In this document: positions 50,915-61,000 of the stretch, one piece after another
Layout: the number at the start of each line of letters is the position of its first letter
How positions within the stretch are numbered: the stretch's first letter is position 1
From: DIGJ01 sp041739345
Lineage (GTDB): Bacteria > Bacillota > Clostridia > Lachnospirales > Lachnospiraceae
NCBI GenBank assembly: GCA_041739345.1
Contig: JBGSNZ010000027.1
Coordinates: 186,001-250,000 of the forward strand
Direction: 5' to 3'
Length of the DNA stretch: 64,000 bases
The notes under the pieces: model-generated
The model's database searches: none
What the model was told of the DNA's origin: nothing
What the model saw: only the letters and a program-made list of their open reading frames with translations
Made by a program: the position numbers and the translations under genes

Positions 50915-52228
50915 ATGAAGAATTTTAAAGGAAAACTTTGGGCAGTATCGCTTATTGCTGCAATAGCTATTAGTGGATGTTCGACTGCGGATACCGCATC
51001 TACGATTGCAAAAGCGTCTGCTAGAGATGTAGAAACACTGCGGTTAGCAAAGAAAACGGAAGTAAAGTGTAGCATCGGTACTGCTGAAAAGTATGTGGCG
51101 AATCAGTTAAAACTTATGGTTAGAGGTACGGGTTATGGGGTATATCGCGACGCACTTGTAGAAGCACAGATTCTTTTGCCAACGGAATTAACGGATACCG
51201 CGAAAAGCATTAACAATGGGGAACTTGCTCTTTTGGCTTCTCGTATTATGACATACAAGGGTGAAAAGGAAGATGTTAAACTATCGGAAATTATTGTGTC
51301 TAAGAAGCGTATCTCGGACTTGTCAAAGATTGACCAACCATTTAAGTCATGTGCGGTACAAGTTTTTGGTGAGGGCGTTATGGTTGGAAGTAGCAACGGA
51401 ATGTATTCACAGGATCGTAAGTTTAATGCGAGTGAGACCGTGACGGCGGGGGCGATGAAGTCGGCAATTTTGAAAGCACTGGGAGAGAAAGATAGGAGTG
51501 TTATGAGTCCGGATGGGCAATTGACGAGAACGATTAATTTGCCGAAGAAAGCCAAGAGATATAAATACATACTAGCCAGTTTCCCAAACAGTTTTTACGA
51601 TTTAAAAATGGAATATGATCTTTCCGAATATTCTTATACACCAAAGTACCTTGATGATTACTGTTTCCCAAAAGACATGAATAAAGTGAACTATGATACA
51701 TGGAGGGAAGTAATAAAATTTAAAGATATGTATGCCGCTTATGGTGAACAGTGGATTGAAAAGATTGAAAATAACTTAAAATACCGTTTAAACTTTAATT
51801 ATAAAACAGTAGATGATGACTGGATAGAAGGACTGGCGGCTACTTACTATGTTCCTTATGGTGAAACCAAAAGTCCTGAACGTATATCTGCTATAAAAGA
51901 TTATGTTAAATTTGCAAAGAGAAATAAAGTCGTGATCAAAGCTGATAAAGTAGTGGTAGAGCCGTCATCTCTTTACATGGGTACTGGAAATTTTTATGTA
52001 CGCTGCTATGTAAGATTCAAGGTGAATGCTGACACAATTTATGACTGTATGTCAAACCAACAGCATAAATTGATATATTGCAGTACAGAAAATATGTTTT
52101 TAAAAATCAAATCAGGAAAATATTATGAAGGAGTATTTGATATCGGAATTTCCTCAAAAGCTGGAGGCGATAACGGACATGGTTTTGCAATATCAAATGA
52201 TTCTTTAATTGATTGGGCAAAAGCATAA
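50915..52228 (+). CDS. Lipoprotein with SLH-like region
   Basis: The 437-residue protein has a lipoprotein signal ending in AIAISGC (Cys about 22), so it is membrane-anchored outside. Residues about 45-110 (YRDALVEAQILLPTEL, INNGELALLASRIMTYKG) and about 160-185 look like S-layer-homology units. The C-terminal half is an unrecognised, beta-rich domain. It has its own leader of about 107 bp and AGAGGAGAGCTT before the ATG. Probably a surface or wall-linked part of the transfer apparatus. Confidence 0.6.
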   Translation: MKNFKGKLWAVSLIAAIAISGCSTADTASTIAKASARDVETLRLAKKTEVKCSIGTAEKYVANQLKLMVRGTGYGVYRDALVEAQILLPTELTDTAKSINNGELALLASRIMTYKGEKEDVKLSEIIVSKKRISDLSKIDQPFKSCAVQVFGEGVMVGSSNGMYSQDRKFNASETVTAGAMKSAILKALGEKDRSVMSPDGQLTRTINLPKKAKRYKYILASFPNSFYDLKMEYDLSEYSYTPKYLDDYCFPKDMNKVNYDTWREVIKFKDMYAAYGEQWIEKIENNLKYRLNFNYKTVDDDWIEGLAATYYVPYGETKSPERISAIKDYVKFAKRNKVVIKADKVVVEPSSLYMGTGNFYVRCYVRFKVNADTIYDCMSNQQHKLIYCSTENMFLKIKSGKYYEGVFDIGISSKAGGDNGHGFAISNDSLIDWAKA

Positions 52229-52241
52229 TAGAGGTAGAACA

Positions 52242-55200
52242 TTGAATAAAAAAATAATAAAATTAATTTATCCGGTTTTGATATTTTGTCTACTTCTTAT
52301 TATTCCAAATACTGTTAGTGCAGATAAAGTTATAAATAGGGTTGATAATGAGAACTTAAATATGTTTCAAGGACAAGTTGCTTATAAAACAAAGGATAAA
52401 ACTGCTTCAAATGATATTACTTGGCGTACAGAGGGATTTACATTAAAAAATACCTGGGTTGACCGAACCAACCCAGATACATCTTTTGAGGATATTGACC
52501 CAACACAAAAACCAAAAGGTTCTATAATGTTTGAAGATTTAGGAAAAGAATGTAAAGTTTCAATTCCATATCCAAATGGATATACTATTACAACTTTTAC
52601 TATCCCATCTGATTCCATCGAAGCAGCCTATAAGAATGCTGATGTGGATACAGAATCCCTTGAAGCCAATGGAGGGAACATTTATCTAAACGGTATTTTT
52701 AGGGTATATAATGATGGTTCATTAGCCACAACAACTTATTACAAAACACTCTATAAAATCAAAAATGCTAAAGGATGGGAAGATAAATCCGACTTCTTAG
52801 ACCATTTTAATATTGAAATTCCTTTTGAACCAAAAAGTTACCCAGTGTACATAAAAAGAATGACCTATATTGATGGGCAGTATAAAACATTTGATTTTTC
52901 AAAAATAGGTGAATATTCAGCTTTATCAAAATATAAAACCACGACTTCCCAAATCAGTGCAAAATTATATGATATAGTGTCTGACCCGTCCAAAAATCTT
53001 TACCTTTATGGAACCTACTGGTCTGCGCTGAACGATGAAAAAGTGGTACATGAAAACGGAACATACAGAAAAAGACGTGATGTTCAAAAGATAAGTAGCA
53101 CAATTAATCCTTTGAAAGATTGGGATTCTTACCGACTTGCTTTGCACAATCCAGAAATCAGAGACCGTACCTATAAGGTTGTAAATGGTGGAATTGAAAT
53201 TATTTGCTTGTACCGTTATTTCGATGGTCCGATTCCTGGAGAGGGCGAAAACATCCAAGAAATTAGTGCAGAAATAATTGAACCTTATACCATGGAAACC
53301 ATTCAAGCAGATAAACGATTTGGTGAGCAGTTTAATTCTGAAAAAGGCATACCAACCACGGAAAGCCAATATTTATGTGCTTATACGGATGAATATTTAC
53401 TACAGTACAAATTTGTTCATTACTCTGGATGGAAAGAGTTTCCGCAGACATCCGGAAATGAAATTGTACTTGTGAAAAGATCGTACAGTTATTGGAAGAT
53501 TGAAGATTTAAATGTGTACTCCATTTCGTACGCTAGGGCATCAAATTACTCGTTACCAGGTGGTACGGCTTACCTTACACCTACAAGCTATTACAGTGCG
53601 CCAAAAGTCAATTATCAGATATCATCAAGCAATTTAATTGAGCCAACATCAATGACCATAAATGGAGTTACTACTGTAGGAAACTTTACGGTATGGAATG
53701 ATTCCTTGACTTTTAATGGTGAAACCATAATGAATAACACACGCTGTTCGGCCACAACGTCCACACCAAAAAAGATGCCAACATCCGGACGTGCTAATGC
53801 TTATGCTCTGTACCAGAGCGGACTTAAAATTGATGACACAAAAGCAAATGGTGAATATGGTAGTGAGGGAATCCTCTGTTATACTCGCACTACACATTAT
53901 GGAGACGATGCGGAAGGAAACATGATCGCCTATGATGTGGATGATATCAATGATGTAACCATTCATACCCCTGTTATATGTGATGCAAAGGTGGAAGATG
54001 TAAGAAAATACAATCAGCTAATTCACCCTTCTCAGTCTTTTGCAAGTCTTGTCCTTGATACATACTTTAATGTTTCACTTCCAACAAAAGGCCATCATTT
54101 GGACTTAAAAGGATATGGTAATAGAGACTATGCAAAATATACCGCCTTAAGGGAGGTAAAGTTCCCCTTTGATGTCATGAAGAATGGGAAATATATAGCA
54201 GCAGGGACATGGACAACCATTGGAGATGCCGCGCAGTGTTATCTTCCGGTTTGGGTTAAGGAAGGACAGTATACCGTTGAATTCCGGTCACGTTCCATCA
54301 ACTGTGATGCTAATGCTGGTATCAGTAAGACGGAAGACCTCGCTAATACGGATTTTGAAAATTATGTAGCGACCGATACCGTGGATGTTGAGGTTAGTGG
54401 AAAGGTATATAATTTGAATCTTTATGACGTATCCGATTATCCGCCTTGGCAAAATGTATTTCGTTATAGTAATTCCCTTGAATTTAATGGAACCAATTAT
54501 ACAGTCGGAACCAAAGACCGGAATGGAAACGCAGCACTTAATTGGACAAAAACGGCATACCGTAATGCAAAGTATACGCTACCATTAATGAGTGGAAGCC
54601 ACCCAACCTATTCGACCATTGGAGCCGTAAAGACGGGATACTATACAAGGTTTTCTGTCGATACCATTGGAAATTATGATGGTGTAGATGATTACATTCG
54701 TATCACACCAAAATTCTACTTTGTAAATGGTAAAGGAAAGAACCGGCAGGAAGTAGACCTTTACTATACGGAACGATTTGAATCGACGAATAAGAAACAC
54801 AATTTAGTAAAAGTGGGAAGTACGCTTGATCAAACCAATATTCATAAATTGAATCGAAGAGATCCGTATTTAACTGGAAATGGATACCTTAAGGGTGTAA
54901 CCTGTACAGATGAAACGCAGAAAAATGTGTATACATTTGGGAATATCATGATTCCGGATACTCTTATGAGTTATACTGGAAGCGGTCAATTTTTTACACC
55001 GCAGGTAAAAACCTATAGCGGAACGCTTCAGAATCTTCAAGAAAAATCGGTACAGAGCTGGATATGTGAGTATTATCTTCCGTCTACCCTCTATGTATGT
55101 CCGAAAGGATATGATGTTGATGAATACGCAAAAGAACATGGCGGTATTGATTATTCAGAAGATTTTTGGCTTACGATGGGATATATTATTGTTAATTTTG

Positions 55201-55421
55201 AAATAGAAACTATCCAAAATGGAGAACGTCACTTAAGCTATATCAATGCTTCGAATGCAGCCAATGGTTACTGTAATATGTGGAAACTTGAAGGTGCTGC
55301 GACAACAAAAAGTGATGCTTATGGAAACATATTTAATTTTGTAAATGGTGATTATGCGCTCTATTATGCATCAGCAAACAAATCTGTGAAAAAAGATTAC
55401 CAAGCAGGGGGTATTTATTAA
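52242..55421 (+). CDS. Giant secreted protein (DUF5704-like)
   Basis: From TTG 52242 (AGAGGTAGAACA upstream) the protein has 1059 residues with a signal peptide (IIKLIYPVLIFCLLLIIPNT, cleavage near VSA-DK). The rest is a long extracellular chain rich in Tyr, Thr, Asn and Ser with beta-strand character and no membrane helix or LPxTG motif at the C-terminus. It resembles large DUF5704-type proteins of Clostridia. It follows the lipoprotein gene by 13 bp. It may be a surface fibre or mating-pair adhesin; this is inferred only from place and export. Confidence 0.68.
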   Translation: MNKKIIKLIYPVLIFCLLLIIPNTVSADKVINRVDNENLNMFQGQVAYKTKDKTASNDITWRTEGFTLKNTWVDRTNPDTSFEDIDPTQKPKGSIMFEDLGKECKVSIPYPNGYTITTFTIPSDSIEAAYKNADVDTESLEANGGNIYLNGIFRVYNDGSLATTTYYKTLYKIKNAKGWEDKSDFLDHFNIEIPFEPKSYPVYIKRMTYIDGQYKTFDFSKIGEYSALSKYKTTTSQISAKLYDIVSDPSKNLYLYGTYWSALNDEKVVHENGTYRKRRDVQKISSTINPLKDWDSYRLALHNPEIRDRTYKVVNGGIEIICLYRYFDGPIPGEGENIQEISAEIIEPYTMETIQADKRFGEQFNSEKGIPTTESQYLCAYTDEYLLQYKFVHYSGWKEFPQTSGNEIVLVKRSYSYWKIEDLNVYSISYARASNYSLPGGTAYLTPTSYYSAPKVNYQISSSNLIEPTSMTINGVTTVGNFTVWNDSLTFNGETIMNNTRCSATTSTPKKMPTSGRANAYALYQSGLKIDDTKANGEYGSEGILCYTRTTHYGDDAEGNMIAYDVDDINDVTIHTPVICDAKVEDVRKYNQLIHPSQSFASLVLDTYFNVSLPTKGHHLDLKGYGNRDYAKYTALREVKFPFDVMKNGKYIAAGTWTTIGDAAQCYLPVWVKEGQYTVEFRSRSINCDANAGISKTEDLANTDFENYVATDTVDVEVSGKVYNLNLYDVSDYPPWQNVFRYSNSLEFNGTNYTVGTKDRNGNAALNWTKTAYRNAKYTLPLMSGSHPTYSTIGAVKTGYYTRFSVDTIGNYDGVDDYIRITPKFYFVNGKGKNRQEVDLYYTERFESTNKKHNLVKVGSTLDQTNIHKLNRRDPYLTGNGYLKGVTCTDETQKNVYTFGNIMIPDTLMSYTGSGQFFTPQVKTYSGTLQNLQEKSVQSWICEYYLPSTLYVCPKGYDVDEYAKEHGGIDYSEDFWLTMGYIIVNFEIETIQNGERHLSYINASNAANGYCNMWKLEGAATTKSDAYGNIFNFVNGDYALYYASANKSVKKDYQAGGIY

Positions 55422-55487
55422 AGAATTAGGCTTGGCTATACTAAATGGTATATAGGAAAGAAAATAATATGAAATAGTAGGAACAGC

Positions 55488-55518
55488 ATCAGGCCGTTTG
55501 GTTTGGGCTGATTTTTTT
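55488..55518 (+). terminator. Terminator after the giant secreted protein
   Basis: ATCAG(G)CC pairs with GGCTGAT around GTTTGGTTTG, with one bulged G, and is followed by seven T. The gap 55422-55537 otherwise holds only the next gene's ribosome site. Confidence 0.75.
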
Positions 55519-55537
55519 ATGTCTGGAGGTGAAAAAG

Positions 55538-57448
55538 GTGAAAATAAAAAGAGTAGATGACAAGCCAATCGTGATTCATACTAAGAAAAAGTCTAAGCTT
55601 CATATTTATAGAAAAGTAGAAGCAAAGAATAAAGGAGGGAACAGCTACAATGCAAAGAGGGGACCTGTTGTCCATAAAGTGTTTGGTACAGCGAAGGAGA
55701 ATCCGAATAGAAAATACCGTAAGGCTACGTTTAATCAGACTAAAAAAGAAAATCGGTTTTACAGTCCGAATATAAAGGTGAAGAAAGATAAGACCGATGC
55801 TATTACGAAGAATGGAAGGTCCATTAAGCTTGCAGGAGTCACAGCGGCTAAAGCAGCATCCGAACAGATGGAAGGCAGTGAAAATATCCGTGATGCAGTT
55901 ACCATTATGGGAGTAGCCGTTGCACCTATTAGGAACGTGGCTGATAAAGGTGCACGACTATATCAACAGAATGTAGCAAAAGCTAAGATGTCTAAAAAGC
56001 TAAAACGTGTGGATGCAGGCAAGAAAATTAGTAAAAAGACAGTTAAAAAAACAACTACGGATACGGCAAAAGAGGCTACCAAGGCAGTTCAAAAGAAAGC
56101 GGCAAAAGAAACAGCAAAGACAGCAGCAAAGATATCTGCTGAAACAGCGGGTGCGATTGCAGGAAGCGCAACTACCGGAGTAGGTGGAATTGTGATTGGT
56201 AAACTGGCAGGGATAGCAACGGAAGTTGCTATGGATAAGAGAGATATTAAGAATAGCAGACGAAACCGCATGATAACATTTTTTGTAAACAAAATGAAAC
56301 AGGAAGAAAATCAGGAATCGATTGGAAAAGTTCTAAAAGATCTTGTTTTGTTACGAGTGTCAACGGCGATGAAGCATGTAACAACATTTGTTGGAGGCGG
56401 ATTCCTATTTATGACTATGTTGGTTGCGATGGTGTGCCTGCCCGTAATTTTGATGATTGCAATGATTTACAATTCTCCATTTGCCATCTTTTTTCCACCA
56501 TTAGAATCCGGGGATACTGTGATGAGCGTTACAAGTGCTTATGTATCTTCATTCAATCAGGAAATTTCTACATTGGCGAATGAACATGCCGGTTATGATG
56601 CGGGTGAGGTTGTCTATACACATTATGAAGGCGATTCACCTACTCCGAACAATTACTATGATATCATGGCTGTCTATATGGTAAAGCATGGTGTTGGAGA
56701 TACGGCTACGATTATGAATGATACCTCAAAAAGGTGGGTGAAAGAAGTCTTTGACGATATGTGTAGTTATACCACTTCCACAAGAATAGAAAAAGTAGAT
56801 GATGGGAAGGGTGGAACTTCAAAATATACGGTATTATGTGTAAATATCAGACTAAAAAGTTATCGTGATATGATAGATGTTTATGGATTTGATAAAAATG
56901 AAGAAAAACTACTCGAAGAAATCATGAAACCTGAAAACCTTGCACTTATCGGATATACTGGTGGCAGCAGTGCTGTGGGTGGAAGCGGCACTATACATAG
57001 CAGTATGACAGGGGCTGAAATACAAGCTATTTTAAGTGGCATTAGGAATACCACAGCAAAATCCGTATTAAGATATGCTTTATCAAAGGTGGGTTATCCA
57101 TACAGTCAGGATTATCGTGACAGTGGTAGTTATTATGATTGTAGCTCGCTTGCATACTATTCATGGAGGGCAGCAGGTGTGGATATTAGTTATGGGGGAG
57201 CAACGACGGCTGCGGCAGAGGGACAGGGATTAGACAATGCAGGGAAGACTGTTTCCTATGAAGAAATACAACCAGGAGACTTAATATTCTTCAGCTACTG
57301 CAATAATGGCAGATATAAAAATATCAGTCATGTTGCAATTTATGCAGGCAATGGAAAAGTTGTGGAAGCAGCGAATGAAAGAATCGGAGTGGTATATCGT
57401 GATGTTCCTAGTCCAGGCAGTATTGTACTGATAGGAAGGATAAAGTAG
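55538..57448 (+). CDS. VirB1-like NlpC/P60 wall hydrolase of the conjugation system
   Basis: The 636-residue protein from GTG 55538 (GGAGG at 55525-55529) has a basic N-terminal ~250 residues with an Ala/Lys-rich stretch (VKKTTTDTAKEATKAVQKKA), a membrane helix (about 285-312), and a C-terminal NlpC/P60 peptidase with catalytic Cys in YYDCSSLAYYSW (about 533) and His in ISHVAIYAGNGKVVEA (about 596). It should open peptidoglycan for the channel. Gram-positive VirB1-type proteins often pair a lysozyme domain with NlpC/P60; here I recognise only the latter. Confidence 0.88.
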   Translation: MKIKRVDDKPIVIHTKKKSKLHIYRKVEAKNKGGNSYNAKRGPVVHKVFGTAKENPNRKYRKATFNQTKKENRFYSPNIKVKKDKTDAITKNGRSIKLAGVTAAKAASEQMEGSENIRDAVTIMGVAVAPIRNVADKGARLYQQNVAKAKMSKKLKRVDAGKKISKKTVKKTTTDTAKEATKAVQKKAAKETAKTAAKISAETAGAIAGSATTGVGGIVIGKLAGIATEVAMDKRDIKNSRRNRMITFFVNKMKQEENQESIGKVLKDLVLLRVSTAMKHVTTFVGGGFLFMTMLVAMVCLPVILMIAMIYNSPFAIFFPPLESGDTVMSVTSAYVSSFNQEISTLANEHAGYDAGEVVYTHYEGDSPTPNNYYDIMAVYMVKHGVGDTATIMNDTSKRWVKEVFDDMCSYTTSTRIEKVDDGKGGTSKYTVLCVNIRLKSYRDMIDVYGFDKNEEKLLEEIMKPENLALIGYTGGSSAVGGSGTIHSSMTGAEIQAILSGIRNTTAKSVLRYALSKVGYPYSQDYRDSGSYYDCSSLAYYSWRAAGVDISYGGATTAAAEGQGLDNAGKTVSYEEIQPGDLIFFSYCNNGRYKNISHVAIYAGNGKVVEAANERIGVVYRDVPSPGSIVLIGRIK

Positions 57449-57474
57449 TAAAAAGAATAGAAAATGATGTTTAT

Positions 57475-57505
57475 GGGTGCCAGTAGGAATATTGGCACCT
57501 TTTTC
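57475..57505 (+). terminator. Terminator after the NlpC/P60 gene
   Basis: GGTGCCA (57476-57482) pairs with TGGCACC (57493-57499), followed by TTTTTCT. Confidence 0.85.
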
Positions 57506-57607
57506 TATGGGTAGAAAAGGAGAAAAATAATTTGCAAGAAGGTGCGGACTTTGGCTTAGCAGAAAATACACAGATAAAAGAGAAAATGAAATTAGAGGGA
57601 AACGATT

Positions 57608-58042
57608 ATGAGTAGTAAAAAAGAGCAAAATGTATCGGATAAAAAAGATATTGTGATAACAAATGCATCTGACTGGAAGCTGATTTTTGATGAATTAAAG
57701 AATCAATGGGGTAAGAGAGGACCAATTATTCAGAGTGTCTTCCTCACAAAGGATGATTTTGTGCAGATACAATACAGAATTAGCATGAAATTAAATACGA
57801 AGCAGAAAATGGTGGAAGGCGAAGAAACAGCATTTCAGGATTATATGGAAGCAATGAAATATGTGGTATCGGCAACTAAAATGCTTGAGAACTTAAGAAG
57901 AGCAAACAAGTATTTAACAAAAACAATTGGGATATTTAACCCGGTGGAAGTGGTAGAAGTTTTTATGGATGAAAAAGAGTATGAGGAATATTGTGACCTT
58001 ATGGAGATTGAGGCAGATTTCCTTGGAAGGAAGAACATATAA
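57608..58042 (+). CDS. Hypothetical protein, 144 residues
   Basis: A 144-residue soluble protein starting MSSKKEQNVSDKKDIVITNA after GAGGGAAACGATT. The C-terminal part (EAMKYVVSATKMLENLRRAN, VVEVFMDEKEYEEYCDLMEI) is helical and acidic. No known family recognised. It precedes the giant helicase gene by 19 bp and probably belongs to the same DNA-processing unit. Confidence 0.65.
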   Translation: MSSKKEQNVSDKKDIVITNASDWKLIFDELKNQWGKRGPIIQSVFLTKDDFVQIQYRISMKLNTKQKMVEGEETAFQDYMEAMKYVVSATKMLENLRRANKYLTKTIGIFNPVEVVEVFMDEKEYEEYCDLMEIEADFLGRKNI

Positions 58043-58061
58043 GGTTCAGGGGGTGATAATT

Positions 58062-61000
58062 GTGGGAGCAAATGATCAAGTGAAGCAGCTTTATGACGCT
58101 ACGATACATGAAGTTACAAAGAATGAAGAGTCGTGGAAGGCAATTTGTAGATTAACAGGACAGATTTACCGCTATGAATTTGATAATGTCATAATGGTGT
58201 ATGCTCAACGACCTCATGCAACGATGATTGCGGATTATGATACTTGGAAAAAGGTTGACCGCTATGTGAAGAAAGGCAGTAAGGGAATTGCTATTTTCCC
58301 ATCCAGAGCATTAAAACCATATATGAGATATGTCTTTGATATTGCTGATACGGGTGGGAAAAAGCAGAATCTGACATGGGAGCTAAATGAGACAACACTG
58401 CTAAAATACGCCAATGTGCTTGTTTCAGATGGAAAAGTAAACATTGATACAAGCAATATTGAGACAGCAAAAAAGAAAATATGGGACTTTACAAGAACGT
58501 CAGTTCTGGATACAATAAAAGAAGATTATTCCACAAGAATATCTGAGCTTGAACATGTAACAGGACAAGTGATTAGGGAATACGAGGAAGAAACGCAGTC
58601 TTCTGAGGTAGCCGGATTAGTAGAAAAAAGTATTCTATATGCTGTCGGAACCAGATGCGGGTTTGATATATCAGAACCAGATAGTGACTTAAGTGTCATT
58701 ATGAATTATCAGGATGAAGATATAATCTACCGCATAGGAAGTCTTGTAAGTGATGTCTCCTGTGATGTTTTAAGGGATTTATCAAGAAACCTTGCAAAGA
58801 TGGAAAACAAAAAAAGGAGAGATAGCAATGACAGAATTAACTTACAGGGAAGTGAACGGACTTCTCTATCCGAATCTCGAAGTGGAAGTGCAGGAGAACC
58901 AGACAGAAGCGTTGGGCAAATACGGTCAGATGGCACTGAATTATCTGTTGGAGAATCACAAGAGCCGATACAACTCACTTTACCGCTTTGGCAAGCTTTG
59001 GGAGAAGCTGACAGAAGTGAACGAGCAGGCATATCAGATGCTGGATCAGATCATGGAGGATTACTTGAAAAAGAATCCGCCAAAAGACAAGAATTCCACC
59101 ATAGAGATGTGGAAACTGAGAGAACAGGCGAAGATGAGAGCCGAGGAAATCGTATTGCAGGAAGTAGTGTATCAGTTTCATTAGAAGATAGCGAACTACA
59201 ACAAGAATTAGATGAAATCAATCATATGGGAAATAACGATAGGGAAGCCAGGAATTATCAGGCTTCCCTTTTCAGTAATAAAAAAGAGGACGCAGATTTT
59301 AAGTACACCTATATGGAACCCAAGCAGGAAGCAGTGATACCGCATGAATATATCGTTGAAACGTTGCTTCATGGAAGTGGATTTTCAGGAGGTAAACAAC
59401 GTATTTATGAATTGTTCCAGGAAGTCAGTGAACCAAAAGAACGTGCCAGCCGTATTAAGAAGGAATATGGTCAAGGTGGTGCCGGATGGCCAATTAAAGG
59501 GTATGGACTTCATGGTTATGATAGCTTCAAATCTCAAGGGCTAAGACTTCAGTGGAAAGATGAAGAAGGTGAAAAGGAAGGATATATTAGCTGGTCAGCA
59601 ATTGAAAAGGAAATCTCAATGCTCATAATGTCTGGAGAATATTATCAGCCACCGGTTAAATCTTTCGATGATTTTGAAGAAGGGGAAGTGTTTTTAGAAG
59701 AACCCTTTAAAAAAGAGAAGCTGACGGATGCTGAGATTGAGACCATATTAGAAGCAGACAGGAGACTGGCTGAGGAACGTTATGAAGCAGAGCAGCAGGA
59801 AAAAGAATTTGCAAATATTCCTTCTCAACAGATCGAAATGATGGTAAAAGGTGTTGAGAGTGATGCCAAGCCTGATAAAATAGATTTTCAGTATGATAAT
59901 CTCTGGGATATGCCAGCTGCTGGAACAAAGACCAGATACAAATGGAATATCAATGCAATAAAAGTTTTAAAGCAGATTGAAGAAGAGAACCGTTTTGCTA
60001 CGAGTGAAGAGCAAACAGTTCTCTCTTTTTATGTTGGCTGGGGTGGGATTCCAAATGCATTTAATCAAGAGGATCCTTCTTGGAAAAACGAATATACGGA
60101 ATTAAAGAATCTGCTGAGTGACGATGAGTACACAGCAGCCAGGGCAAGCGTCAACAATGCGTTTTATACTGACCGAAGGATTGTAGCTGCGATGTATCAG
60201 GCATTGAATCGGTTTGGATTTGTCAAAGGTAATATCTTAGAACCATCCATGGGAATTGGCAACTTTTTCGGTGCATTGCCTGATAACATGAGCCAAAGCA
60301 AGCGGTATGGTGTAGAAGTAGATTCTATTTCAGGACGTATGGCAAGACAGCTTTATCAGAGTGCAAATATCCAGATAAACGGATATGAGAAAACTACCTT
60401 TTCTGATAATTTTTTTGATGTAGCAATTGGAAATGTACCTTTTGGAGATTACAAATTATTTGATCCAAAGTATAACAGCAATAACTTCCGTATACATGAC
60501 TACTTTTTTGCAAAAACCTTAGATCAGGTGAGGCCGGGAGGACTGATTGCATTTATCACGTCAAAAGGAACGATGGATAAGGCAAATCCCGCAATCAGAA
60601 AGTACATTGCAAAAAGGGCGGAATTGATTGGTGCTATTCGATTGCCTAATACTGCGTTTAAAGCTAGTGCGGGCACGGATGTAACCAGTGATATTCTCTT
60701 TCTACAGAAAAGAGAAAGAATGATAGAAATAGAGCCTGACTGGGTGCATTTGGGATATGCGGAGAATGGAATCCCGGTAAATCAGTATTTTGTAAATCAT
60801 CCAGATATGATACTTGGACATATGGAATATGACACCAGAATGTTTGGAGAGGAAAGTAAATATACCACCTGTGTGAATGATGATCTAAATCTGGATTTGT
60901 ACGATGCAATTATGAAAGCCATAAGAAATATGGAAGCATCAATAGTGGATTATGAGCCCTCGGAGGAAGAAGAAAAAGCGGGAGAGGTAATTCCAGCTAA

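Noticed and set aside
51133..51570. Open frame of 145 codons on the minus strand inside the lipoprotein gene
   Set aside because: No ribosome site or domain pattern; the plus-strand gene is in a tightly packed operon.
57532..57615. 27-codon frame from a TTG after AAAGGAGAAAAATAA, overlapping the next gene
   Set aside because: The ribosome site is good but the peptide is short, has no features and could equally be leader sequence of the 57608 gene.
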